From JAVSMW01 sp032027005 (GTDB lineage Bacteria; Bacillota; Thermincolia; Thermincolales; UBA2595): 39,282 nucleotides of DNA. The stretch is taken from contig JAVSMW010000018.1 in assembly GCA_032027005.1 (NCBI GenBank), forward strand, positions 16,477 to 55,758, in the 5' to 3' direction. A model generated the notes under the pieces. It searched no databases. It was given only the letters and a program-made list of their open reading frames with translations, and was not told the origin of the DNA. How positions within the stretch are numbered: position 1 is the stretch's first letter; every line of letters begins with the position of its first letter. Below are positions 17,420 to 24,372 of the stretch, one piece after another. Both the position numbers and the translations under genes were made by a program.

Positions 17420-18706
17420 TTAGGCATTCCTCCTCCTTTCATCAATCATTCGTAAGTAAGATTCAATTCGATTTCGGACGTTTGCTTCAGAAAAATAACG
17501 AGCGTCCATCATGTCCAGTTCGAAAAATCCCCCAGGTACACCGGTTCTCTTCTCGATTTCCCGCAACATTGACAGCATTCCCGCGGAAAACGATTTACAG
17601 CTTTTTATTGAACCAACAAGGAAACCATCTGCTTTGTATTCTCTGATATAATCTTCCATGAGCTTGACCCTGTCTTCAAGACTTAAGTTGCAATAATCGG
17701 TCATATTGTTCTCAATCAAGGATTCCAGCGGTCTGTCCGGATCATGAAAATTGCCCCGGTCAAAAGTCCCCGCAACTTTGGCATAGGTAGCCGCTACAAT
17801 TATCGCTTTCTCATCATAGAAGATCTTACTGTACTCCGAAAAATTGTCCCAGGTTATACCACAATCCATAACAAGCCGGTATTTTTGCTCGTCCAATTTA
17901 CCATGGGGTGATTGTGGGCTTTCCCCGGAATCAATCCTCTGTTGAACTACTCTTTTGACCAGTTTATAAAACTCCACGCCCTCTTTTGTACCCCTGTAAT
18001 AAGTGTTTATTGGTCCATTATAGTAAAGGGCCTGAAAGAAACCTTCAATGGGACTCGGAATGAGTTTACCCATGTTTATCACATCAGCCAGATCCTGCTC
18101 CATCTCACGCGAATAAGACAGGATTTCCCGCAGCTTATCAATGTCAAACTTAACACCGGAAATTTCCTCCAGTTGGGGAATGACTACCTGTTTAAACTGG
18201 TTAACTCCAAACTTATACTCTTCCGGAGTCGTTTTCCCATGGTGGCGCCAAGGTATATGCACCGTAACAATTGGACAGTCATAAGTCTTGCGCAGTATCT
18301 CCCACCATTTCATGAAGGTAAAGCACTGGGAAGCAACTAAAAACAAAAAATCAGGTTTTGGTATTACCGTACCGTCAGGTCCCAGATTACCATTAAGGGC
18401 CAAGCCAACGCCGGCCTTTACGTAGCTGCAGACATCTTCCGAGTATCCATCGTTCTCCCCCGCTTCAATGTAGACACCCGACTTTTTTCTTAACCCCATC
18501 TGCAGACCGAGCACTTCCGGGAATACAGGCACAATATCAAAACAATGCAAAAGTTCGGTCAGGCCTCCGGGAAGAAAAGTGTAACAGAGTTTCTTGCCAT
18601 CTTCTTTTGCTGTTAGAATTTTTTGCTGATAGCGTGTCATTAATTCTTTTTCTTTTAACATCGCTTCATCTTTTATGTAATGAACTTGTTTCTGTTTAGT
18701 ACCCAT
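17420..18706 (-). CDS. bcrB: BcrB-like active-site subunit of class I benzoyl-CoA reductase
   Basis: A subunit of the BcrBC catalytic half, related to 2-hydroxyglutaryl-CoA dehydratase, that binds a [4Fe-4S] cluster and the benzoyl-CoA ring. It has about 428 aa from the ATG at 18706 (MGTKQKQVHYIK), chosen for GGGAGGAG 7 bases upstream; a GTG at 18721 is less likely. Typical stretches are LCYTFLPGGLTELLHCFDIV, SEDVCSYVKAGVGLAL, FLVASQCFTFMKWWEILRK, and near the C terminus GFLVGSIKSCKSFSAGMLSM. Conserved Cys in these motifs are the expected cluster ligands. The start lies 2 bases after the bcrC stop. Confidence 0.88.
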   Translation of the reverse strand: MGTKQKQVHYIKDEAMLKEKELMTRYQQKILTAKEDGKKLCYTFLPGGLTELLHCFDIVPVFPEVLGLQMGLRKKSGVYIEAGENDGYSEDVCSYVKAGVGLALNGNLGPDGTVIPKPDFLFLVASQCFTFMKWWEILRKTYDCPIVTVHIPWRHHGKTTPEEYKFGVNQFKQVVIPQLEEISGVKFDIDKLREILSYSREMEQDLADVINMGKLIPSPIEGFFQALYYNGPINTYYRGTKEGVEFYKLVKRVVQQRIDSGESPQSPHGKLDEQKYRLVMDCGITWDNFSEYSKIFYDEKAIIVAATYAKVAGTFDRGNFHDPDRPLESLIENNMTDYCNLSLEDRVKLMEDYIREYKADGFLVGSIKSCKSFSAGMLSMLREIEKRTGVPGGFFELDMMDARYFSEANVRNRIESYLRMIDERRRNA

Positions 18707-18708
18707 TG

Positions 18709-19674
18709 CTACTCCTCCCACAACTTTATCGAATCAGTAAAGGTTCCTATTTGTTCCTTGATTGCTCCAAACTGGCTGGCATCCTCAGAGTACTGAAAAG
18801 ATATGTAACGAATATTTGCTTGATCTAACGCCTTCTGGTAATATGGACGATCCTCCAGAGAAGGGTCACAAAAACTCGGGGAGGCCAGTATTACTCCTTC
18901 AGCTTGGCATTTTTTCACTTTTTCCACTAACTTCTTATTTTTGCTGTTATACTCCTCGAACCGGCAAGATGAAGGTACTTCACTTATGAGGTAGCTTAAA
19001 GCCAGAGAACGCAAAGGATCCTTACTGATTGATACATCACTACTGAAGTAGCGATTACCCAGAATAAAATCATCATCCACAATATAGCAACCCGACAATT
19101 CCATAGCCCGGATCATACTTAATGACGGTTGCTCGCAAAATGCTCCGGCGACTAGTACTCGAGCCTTGTCCTCAGCTTTTCTATCCACTTTTACCACGGA
19201 CTCCAGGTAGTCTTTAAGTAATTGGTTAAATTCAGATACTTCCAGGATATTTCCGGCCCGCATTAACAAATAGACCTCTGGAGCCTGGATAAGCCAAGGT
19301 TGTTTAGCCCGTTCGTCGTACAGTCTGCCAATCAGCCTACGGTTTTCATTGTATAGCTCAATACTTTTGTTTAGTCTGTCAGCGGTCACTTCAATTCCCG
19401 TCATTTTCTCTAAGTCTTCAATAATCTGTTTGCATTGGTCGTAAAAATATTCTCCTCCAATTTCAGGGTCAAAGTTTTGCGGCTGATCAAAGAAACGGGA
19501 ATATTTATCCGGAAATAGCAGCTTATAAACTCCAGTGAAATTTCGCACTACATCACAGGTAAACGGACAAATAATGCCCTCCAAAACATCCAGTTTTCCC
19601 GTCAGAGCCAGGTCAATTACACTGCGGGGAATATGGCAAATATAGGATTGATAGAAAGAATCCCCCTTTACAAT
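18709..19674 (-). CDS. bcrC: BcrC-like subunit, C-terminal part (gene split by an insert)
   Basis: The last 321 codons of a BcrC-type benzoyl-CoA reductase subunit (2-hydroxyglutaryl-CoA dehydratase D-component family). The coding match resumes at 19674 with IVKGDSFYQSYICHIPRSVI, followed by GIICPFTCDVVRNFTGVYKL, both with Cys that may bind the [4Fe-4S] cluster, and ends with FTDSIKLWEE. Joined in frame to the 64 codons at 20265-20456, the total is 385 residues, against about 384 for Thauera BcrC. Nothing is missing, only separated by about 590 bases. An upstream ATG inside the insert (near 19690, MTIIIDIVKGDS) opens this part but is unlikely to be the true start. The stop lies 2 bases before bcrB. 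Confidence 0.8.
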   Translation of the reverse strand: MVKGDSFYQSYICHIPRSVIDLALTGKLDVLEGIICPFTCDVVRNFTGVYKLLFPDKYSRFFDQPQNFDPEIGGEYFYDQCKQIIEDLEKMTGIEVTADRLNKSIELYNENRRLIGRLYDERAKQPWLIQAPEVYLLMRAGNILEVSEFNQLLKDYLESVVKVDRKAEDKARVLVAGAFCEQPSLSMIRAMELSGCYIVDDDFILGNRYFSSDVSISKDPLRSLALSYLISEVPSSCRFEEYNSKNKKLVEKVKKCQAEGVILASPSFCDPSLEDRPYYQKALDQANIRYISFQYSEDASQFGAIKEQIGTFTDSIKLWEE

Positions 19675-20264
19675 GTCAATAATTATAGTCATTCCTTTCG
19701 CTTCGCTCAAGGCACAAAACGTAATGAAATACGTTGGCATTGAGCGAATTTTTTATTATTCTAAACTCCTAGGGATANNNNNNNNNNNNNNNNNNNNNNN
19801 NNNNNNNNNNNNNNNNNNNNNNNNNNNNNNNNNNNNNNNNNNNNNNNNNNNNNNNNNNNNNNNNNNNNNNNNNNNNNNNNNNNNNNNNNNNNNNNNNNNN
19901 NNNNNNNNNNNNNNNNNNNNNNNNNNNNNNNNNNNNNNNNNNNNNNNNNNNNNNNNNNNNNNNNNNNNNNNNNNNNNNNNNNNNNNNNNNNNNNNNNNNN
20001 NNNNNNNNNNNNNNNNNNNNNNNNNNNNNNNNNNNNNNNNNNNNNNNNNNNNNNNNNNNNNNNNNNNNNNNNNNNNNNNNNNNNNNNNNNNNNNNNNNNN
20101 NNNNNNNNNNNNNNNNNNNNNNNNNNNNNNNNNNNNNNNNNNNNNNNNNNNNNNNNNNNNNNNNNNNNNNNNNNNNNNTTCTTGTAAATCCATATTTTTT
20201 TGGTCATCAACCGATGGCTTGCTTTGCTCTGCCACTTTACTTTGCTGGTACCTCTAACTCATTA
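19675..20264. mobile_element. Insert with scaffold gap inside bcrC
   Basis: About 590 bases, some 400 of them N (19778-20178), interrupt bcrC between two adjacent codons (Lys64 and Ile65 of the rebuilt protein). The known edges are not bcrC. The right part holds a minus-strand GTG-started frame (20235, reading MAEQSKPSVDDQKNMDLQE) that runs into the gap. The left part ends such a frame with IPRSLE and a stop, followed by a long imperfect hairpin (19702-19748, arms TTCGCTCA and TGAGCGAA with inner ACGTA/TACGT). The hairpin end and the exact interruption fit an insertion sequence, for example IS200/IS605-like, but the N hide the identity and the true length is unknown. An assembly error is the alternative. 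Confidence 0.5.
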
Positions 20265-20456
20265 TTTCAGACTTTCCCCTCCCCCATAAAGTTCAACCGG
20301 GAGAACTCCGGCGGCATGAATAATTTCTTTCGGGACATAAATGGGAAATAGCCCAATCGCTTTACCCCCAGTCCGCTTCTTCCACTCTTTAATATAGGAA
20401 AACTCAAAGTCTTCATATATCTCAGTACACCTTTTCATTACATCTTTATGGTCCAT
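20265..20456 (-). CDS. bcrC: BcrC-like subunit, N-terminal 64 codons
   Basis: Start of the split bcrC: MDHKDVMKRCTEIYEDFEFS, then YIKEWKKRTGGKAIGLFPIY and VPKEIIHAAGVLPVELYGGG, ending in ESLK before an in-frame stop made by the insert. The WKKRTGGKAIG and YVPKEIIHAAG stretches are characteristic of BcrC/BadD/BzdN proteins. The ATG has GGATGAGG just upstream. The rest of the gene lies at 18709-19674. Confidence 0.8.
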
Positions 20457-20523
20457 TCCTCATCCCTTCTATCGTCGAAAATTTTTAATTACTCTAATCA
20501 ACTCGAATAATTATCGCATCCCC

Positions 20524-20718
20524 TTATCCTAAACCGCCACAGATTGCAGCTACTCCATATCCTCCTCTCCGCCTAAGTTCGTATGCCAAAGTCATGACCA
20601 GACGGGCTCCGCTGGCTGTATTGGCATGCCCTATAGCGATATCCTCATTGATTTTCAGTAACTTCATATCGCCCAATTTGAGCTCCGACTTGTCTAAAGC
20701 TACAAGCTGCAGCTTCAC
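20524..20718 (-). pseudogene. C-terminal fragment of a thiolase
   Basis: About 64 codons read like the end of an acetyl-CoA acyltransferase: SELKLGDMKLLKINE, then IAIGHANTASGARLVMTLAY and ELRRRGGYGVAAICGGLG. The GH-x-x-x-ASGAR motif carries a catalytic His and CGGLG is the C-terminal Cys loop of thiolases. Between KINE and IAIGH a stretch normally present is missing, and no start or N-terminal half exists. It follows directly on a short-chain dehydrogenase fragment. It is a relic of a beta-oxidation-type gene or an assembly join. Confidence 0.65.
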
Positions 20719-20860
20719 ACCGTTCTACCTTGCGTGCCGTTAAAACTAAATTGGCTCCGAATTCAGCCAAAGCCATGGCCCTTTGTTTACCCAAATCGAG
20801 CCTCCCGTAAACGATTGCTGTTTTGCCCGCAAGGCTAAATAAATCGCTTTTCCGTAATTC
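20710..20860 (-). pseudogene. N-terminal fragment of a short-chain dehydrogenase (SDR)
   Basis: The reading DLFSLAGKTAIV, then a damaged glycine motif, then MALAEFGANLVLTARKVERC is the start of a classical NAD(P)-dependent SDR. The expected TGGxxGLG loop appears as YGRLDLGK, and base-level reading shows an extra T and a nearby deletion, i.e. two indels. After about 50 codons the similarity ends and a thiolase fragment begins. It is not functional as read. Confidence 0.6.
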
Positions 20861-20870
20861 CTCACCCCTC

Positions 20871-21440
20871 TCACCCTCTAATCCGCAAGCCAGCCAGCTC
20901 TTCCCTGGCCATTTTCTTTCCGGTATCCGTAAAAAACCACTCTTCAACTATGTCATAAAGATATATCCGGTGCTCGGCAGGGTTCAATGCAAACCGCTCA
21001 CAGTCGATATAAAAGCCCTCTTTGGAGTAACGAAAAAGTTTATCTGCGTCTTTAACAACGGCGTCATTAATGGACAAAACCTGCCATCGGGAATCATGTC
21101 CTTCAATAATTTCCGTTATTTGGTCAATGTAATCCGCATCATATTCAACCTGGTCCAGAATTTCCCGGGCAATTTTGGCTCCCTCCACTTCGTGAATCCG
21201 GTTGAGATTGCGATCATACCCCGGGCGGGGGCCAAAAGCTTTAAGCAGCAAATCCTCAGGAACCCTGCTCCATCCCACGTCGTGGAGCAGTACTGCTGGA
21301 ATTACAATCGCTTCTTGTCCACCTTCCAGTCCAAGCAATAGCCGGGCATAACGGAGTACTACTGCCACGTGAATATCGTTTTGCCGGGTATTGAGATAAG
21401 GAGCTGCCAGTTGCTGAATCGAATGATACTTCTTTTCCAT
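20871..21440 (-). CDS. HD-domain protein, putative metal-dependent phosphohydrolase
   Basis: A 189-aa protein of the HD superfamily. His24, His53-Asp54 (LLHDVGW), EVEGAKIAREIL and IIEGHDSR give the pattern of metal-binding His/Asp residues; many such proteins hydrolyse phosphoesters or nucleotides. It starts 15 bases after the ppsB stop with a strong GGAGGG site, so it is expressed with the phenol genes. A phosphatase working on phenylphosphate or a nucleotide would suit a phenylphosphate pathway, but there is no direct evidence. It might stand in for a missing subunit of phenylphosphate synthase or carboxylase, or be a general housekeeping HD protein. Confidence 0.75.
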   Translation of the reverse strand: MEKKYHSIQQLAAPYLNTRQNDIHVAVVLRYARLLLGLEGGQEAIVIPAVLLHDVGWSRVPEDLLLKAFGPRPGYDRNLNRIHEVEGAKIAREILDQVEYDADYIDQITEIIEGHDSRWQVLSINDAVVKDADKLFRYSKEGFYIDCERFALNPAEHRIYLYDIVEEWFFTDTGKKMAREELAGLRIRG

Positions 21441-21455
21441 AACCTGCCCTCCAGA

Positions 21456-22490
21456 TTATAGACTGAAAAGTCTTTTTACCATCATATCAGCGAGCATTTC
21501 TGAACTGGATTTGTACTCGCCGGTCTTAGTTATATTTCTGGTCTGGACCAGGAACAGGTTGTCAGATTCCGGAAGACTGTTTTCAATGACCCACTCCATA
21601 TCCTGAGCAACTCCTCCGTAATACTTTTCAACTTTGAGACTGAGTTCTACCACCCGGTTAATCTCATCGTCAGTTAAGCATTGAACATTCTGAATCTCCG
21701 TAGGAACATCAACGTAAGCTGTTCCTTTATCCTTGTAAACAACCTGTTTGGTTTTGGTATTGATTTTCTTCGTAATTTCTCGGGTTTTTTTATTAATAAT
21801 ATAACGATCGGGGCTCATATTGCCGCTGACAACACTCTCACCTAAACCCCATGTCGCTTCGATAACAACCTTGTTCGGGTCTCCGGTGTTGGGATGTTTG
21901 GTGAAGGCCACACCGGCCGCTCTGGCATTAACCATTTTAAGCACGGCAACCCCAATCCCGGGGATTTCCACCGGCTGTTTTTTGACCATCCGTCCCCCAA
22001 GAGCCTGAACCGAGAAAACACTACCCCAAACTTTAATTACGTGCTTAACCACATCCTCAGCACCCCGGATGTTCAGGTATGTTTCATAAGCACCGGGCAT
22101 ACTTACCGTACCACTAGAGCGGGTCGCTACCGGTAACTCCTGATTCCCGCATTGTTCACATAGTTTCCAATAGTTGTTTTTTATGACTTCAGCTATATCT
22201 TGTGGCATAGGTTTGGACTCGACAATTTCCCGGATCACCTTACTGGCTTCATTATACTGGGAGTAACTTAGAGGACCTTCCTCGCCAAATTTCCGAAGGT
22301 ATTGCCGAATTTCCTCATTTGCACCCGATTCTTTCATGAATCGCTGGTAAACATCCAAGGAGAGCGCAAAACCAGGGGGAACAGGCATTCCTGCATTAGT
22401 CATTTCCCCGAGGTTGGCACATTTTTTTCCTACAACCTCAATATCCTTACCCCGCAATTCGTTGAAAAAGAATAACCATTTTCCTGGCAC
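21456..22490 (-). CDS. ppsB: PpsB-like phenylphosphate synthase, ATP-grasp subunit
   Basis: A protein matching only the N-terminal ATP-binding domain of PEP synthase (PPDK_N), 344 aa, the size and make-up of phenylphosphate synthase subunit B. With PpsA it transfers the beta-phosphoryl of ATP to phenol (phenol + ATP to phenylphosphate + AMP + Pi). Motifs: VGKKCANLGEM and PVPPGFALS at the N terminus, VATRSSGTVSMPGAYETYLN, GVAFTKHPNTGDPNKVVIEA, WGLGESVVSGNMSPDRYII, and FLVQTRNIT near the C terminus. The catalytic His domain is on the separate PpsA gene (30549-32218), as in Thauera. The start is a GTG at 22490 with AAGGAGG 8 bases upstream. A PpsC (CBS-domain) gene is not in this window. Confidence 0.82.
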   Translation of the reverse strand: MPGKWLFFFNELRGKDIEVVGKKCANLGEMTNAGMPVPPGFALSLDVYQRFMKESGANEEIRQYLRKFGEEGPLSYSQYNEASKVIREIVESKPMPQDIAEVIKNNYWKLCEQCGNQELPVATRSSGTVSMPGAYETYLNIRGAEDVVKHVIKVWGSVFSVQALGGRMVKKQPVEIPGIGVAVLKMVNARAAGVAFTKHPNTGDPNKVVIEATWGLGESVVSGNMSPDRYIINKKTREITKKINTKTKQVVYKDKGTAYVDVPTEIQNVQCLTDDEINRVVELSLKVEKYYGGVAQDMEWVIENSLPESDNLFLVQTRNITKTGEYKSSSEMLADMMVKRLFSL

Positions 22491-22563
22491 TCTTCATTCC
22501 TCCTTGATAAATTAATGGGAGATGGTTTACCCAGCTCATTCCCAACAAACGATTTTAATTAAC

Positions 22564-22818
22564 TTATAGGAATTTTAGGGGAATCTTATTTATTTCTTCA
22601 ATTACCTTTATAGAATAAGGCTGGTCATTTGGTTGTCCCTGCCCAAATCTAATCATTAGTTTTTCAGGGTAGGCAGCGGCATCAGGGGAAACTAGACATT
22701 TTACCCATTTTTGGCTGTATTTATGAGTACCAGGAGTGAGATCACGCACCTGAATCTGTAATTCTTGGCCTTCAGGTAATTGATTAAGATTAGTCACATA
22801 TACATCATATTTGCACAA
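22564..22818 (-). CDS. ppcC: Phenylphosphate carboxylase gamma subunit-like protein
   Basis: An 84-aa protein that looks like the small subunit unique to phenylphosphate carboxylase: YDVYVTNLNQLPEGQELQIQ, VRDLTPGTHKYSQKWVKCLV and PEKLMIRFGQGQ. In Thauera a roughly 10-kDa subunit of this kind joins two UbiD-like subunits to form the core that exchanges CO2 with 4-hydroxybenzoate. The gene lies 14 bases after a UbiD-like gene and before ppsB, as expected. The start appears to be TTG, with AAGGAGGGATGAATT before it. The call rests on size, position and remembered family pattern, so it is less certain than its neighbours. Confidence 0.65.
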   Translation of the reverse strand: MCKYDVYVTNLNQLPEGQELQIQVRDLTPGTHKYSQKWVKCLVSPDAAAYPEKLMIRFGQGQPNDQPYSIKVIEEINKIPLKFL

Positions 22819-22831
22819 AATTCATCCCTCC

Positions 22832-23292
22832 TTACCGGTTAAATCCCCAATCTGCCCAACGAGATAATATTTTTTCTTGAATTTCTTTAGGATACATAGT
22901 CTTAAAAGATACTAAACTTGGTCTATCATTCTTATCCCAATCCAACGGAAAAGTGCAGTCAAAGAGAACCTTTGCACCCTTGGACCAGACTCTTTCATGC
23001 TTACTGGCATAGGGATTAACCGGCGTGCCTAAGCCGTCCCATACATGAATCCCCGTTTTGGGATGACAGCGTGTACAAAAGGCATGCACCACCTCGTTTA
23101 AATTATAGATATCAACAGTCTCATCCACCACGATTACCATATGAAACCAAGGCCCTAATTTACTGCCAAAAGCCAGTTGCGCGATTTGAGCGGCAATATT
23201 GGAGTAGATGGTTTTCACGCCTACCACCATTAAATGGTGGGTGGACTGGGGAGGCATATAAACTCCGGTAATAGGAATTCCCTGGCTGCGAA
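22832..23292 (-). repeat. Copy 1 of a 460-bp near-identical repeat in two UbiD genes
   Basis: This segment and 28314-28776 agree almost base for base. Both encode the same C terminus, from about RSQGIPITGVYMPPQSTHHL to the end. The match stops at CTGCGAA, where copy 1 enters the ambiguous-base stretch. Confidence 0.85.
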
Positions 23293-24273
23293 NNANTNTN
23301 TCNNANTNNCAGTNNCANNNAGAANGCCATCCGGCCAAATGACAGCAGCCAATGTACATCAGCCGTCGGGCGGCCCAATGAGGAAGCCCAAAGGATTGGG
23401 TCATTGCGGTACATGACTTTATGAACTTCCAGGCAGGGCTTCTTAACCACTTCCATTAGCTCGTGGGTATAGTACCCGGTATATTCACCAAATGGCCCCT
23501 CCGGGAGGAGGTTATCGGGGTCTAATCTCCCCTTCCAGGACAATTCTGCATCAGCCGGGATAGGCAAGCCGTTAACGGGGCTCTTGATAATTTTGACTGC
23601 TCACCCCTGATCGAACCGGCGATTTCCAATTCGCTTGCCTTTGATGACATCAGGGAACCAGCCAGCATTAAGAGTGGGTCACACCCAATTACAGCTACTG
23701 CCGGCGCTTTTTTGACCTAGTTTCTTATATTTCCTTAAAATCCGCTCGCCGCGTTTACCAGGCATTGTATTAACCACCGCAGCGCTTCCCGTCAAACATC
23801 TGCATCCGGTAAGTGCCCAGATTGACCTCGCCGGTTTCCGGATCGCGCAGGATAACGAATACCGTAGTCCCGATAAAACGGCCCCCATCCAGCGGGTAAA
23901 TCTTTAGTACCGGGAATTTTTCCAGATTAACAGCATCGCCCTCATCGACATTCTCCATTACAGGGCCGGTAGCGACTTCTTCCGGGGGAATAACGTTATC
24001 CAAGGTTGTTTTCATCCAGCGCTGTGCCATGTCGCACATTGAAAGGTCACTTGGCATACCCAGTATGGAGGCCATCCGTTTGGGAGACCCAAAAGCGCCG
24101 GCAAAAAGAGGAGTATTATGTCCTTTGATATTCTCGAACAGCAGAGCCGGCCCGTTCCTCTCTTCATTTACCTTCACAATATGGGAAATTTCCAGGTTCC
24201 AGTCCACTTCGGCGGTTATGCGTTTAAGCTCGCCATGCTCTTCACACAACCTGATATAATCTCGCAAATCCAT
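22832..24273 (-). CDS. UbiD-like carboxylase 1, phenylphosphate carboxylase subunit-like (frameshifted)
   Basis: A UbiD-family (prenylated-FMN) decarboxylase/carboxylase of about 480 codons. The N-terminal 167 residues are intact: MDLRDYIRLCEEHGELKRIT, ISHIVKVNEERNGPALLFEN, and VNLGTYRMQMFDGKRCGG, where the Arg is the conserved UbiD-family active-site Arg. Frameshifts or stops follow near 23770 and 23570-23680. The next part has PEGPFGEYTGYYTHELMEVV with the conserved Glu region. Bases 23293-23326 are ambiguous, and 22832-23292 is nearly identical to the end of UbiD-like gene 2. The ATG has GGAGG upstream. With gamma, ppsA, ppsB and ubiX present, carboxylation of phenylphosphate to 4-hydroxybenzoate is the likely role. 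A benzene or other aryl carboxylase of the same family cannot be excluded. Confidence 0.78.
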
Positions 24274-24372
24274 ACTTCAAACCANCCTCCAAAAATTTGT
24301 TAATTGTCCTGCTTACCTTCTTGCGGGTATTTGGTTTCCTTCGCATCACCATCTTTCTAACAAGTCAATAAC

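Noticed and set aside
17912..18340. 142-codon plus-strand frame opposite bcrB
   Set aside because: No ribosome binding site and no family resemblance; bcrB on the other strand is fully conserved.
15244..18706. 2-hydroxyglutaryl-CoA or other 2-hydroxyacyl-CoA dehydratase with activator
   Set aside because: Four subunits in the order C-B-A-D, the 438-residue BcrA with its insertion, and BcrD-specific stretches (GHFYGMTSHARGAKY) fit benzoyl-CoA reductase better. The dehydratase has a single activator type.
19673..20257. Long open frames on both strands across 19756-20257
   Set aside because: They are mostly N translated as unknown residues. Only the short ends are real sequence, so no protein can be claimed.
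22564..22818. Random small frame between two larger genes
   Set aside because: It fills the gap in operon register, has a strong ribosome binding site and carries the DLTPGTHKYSQK and IRFGQGQ pattern expected for the small carboxylase subunit, so I kept it as a gene.
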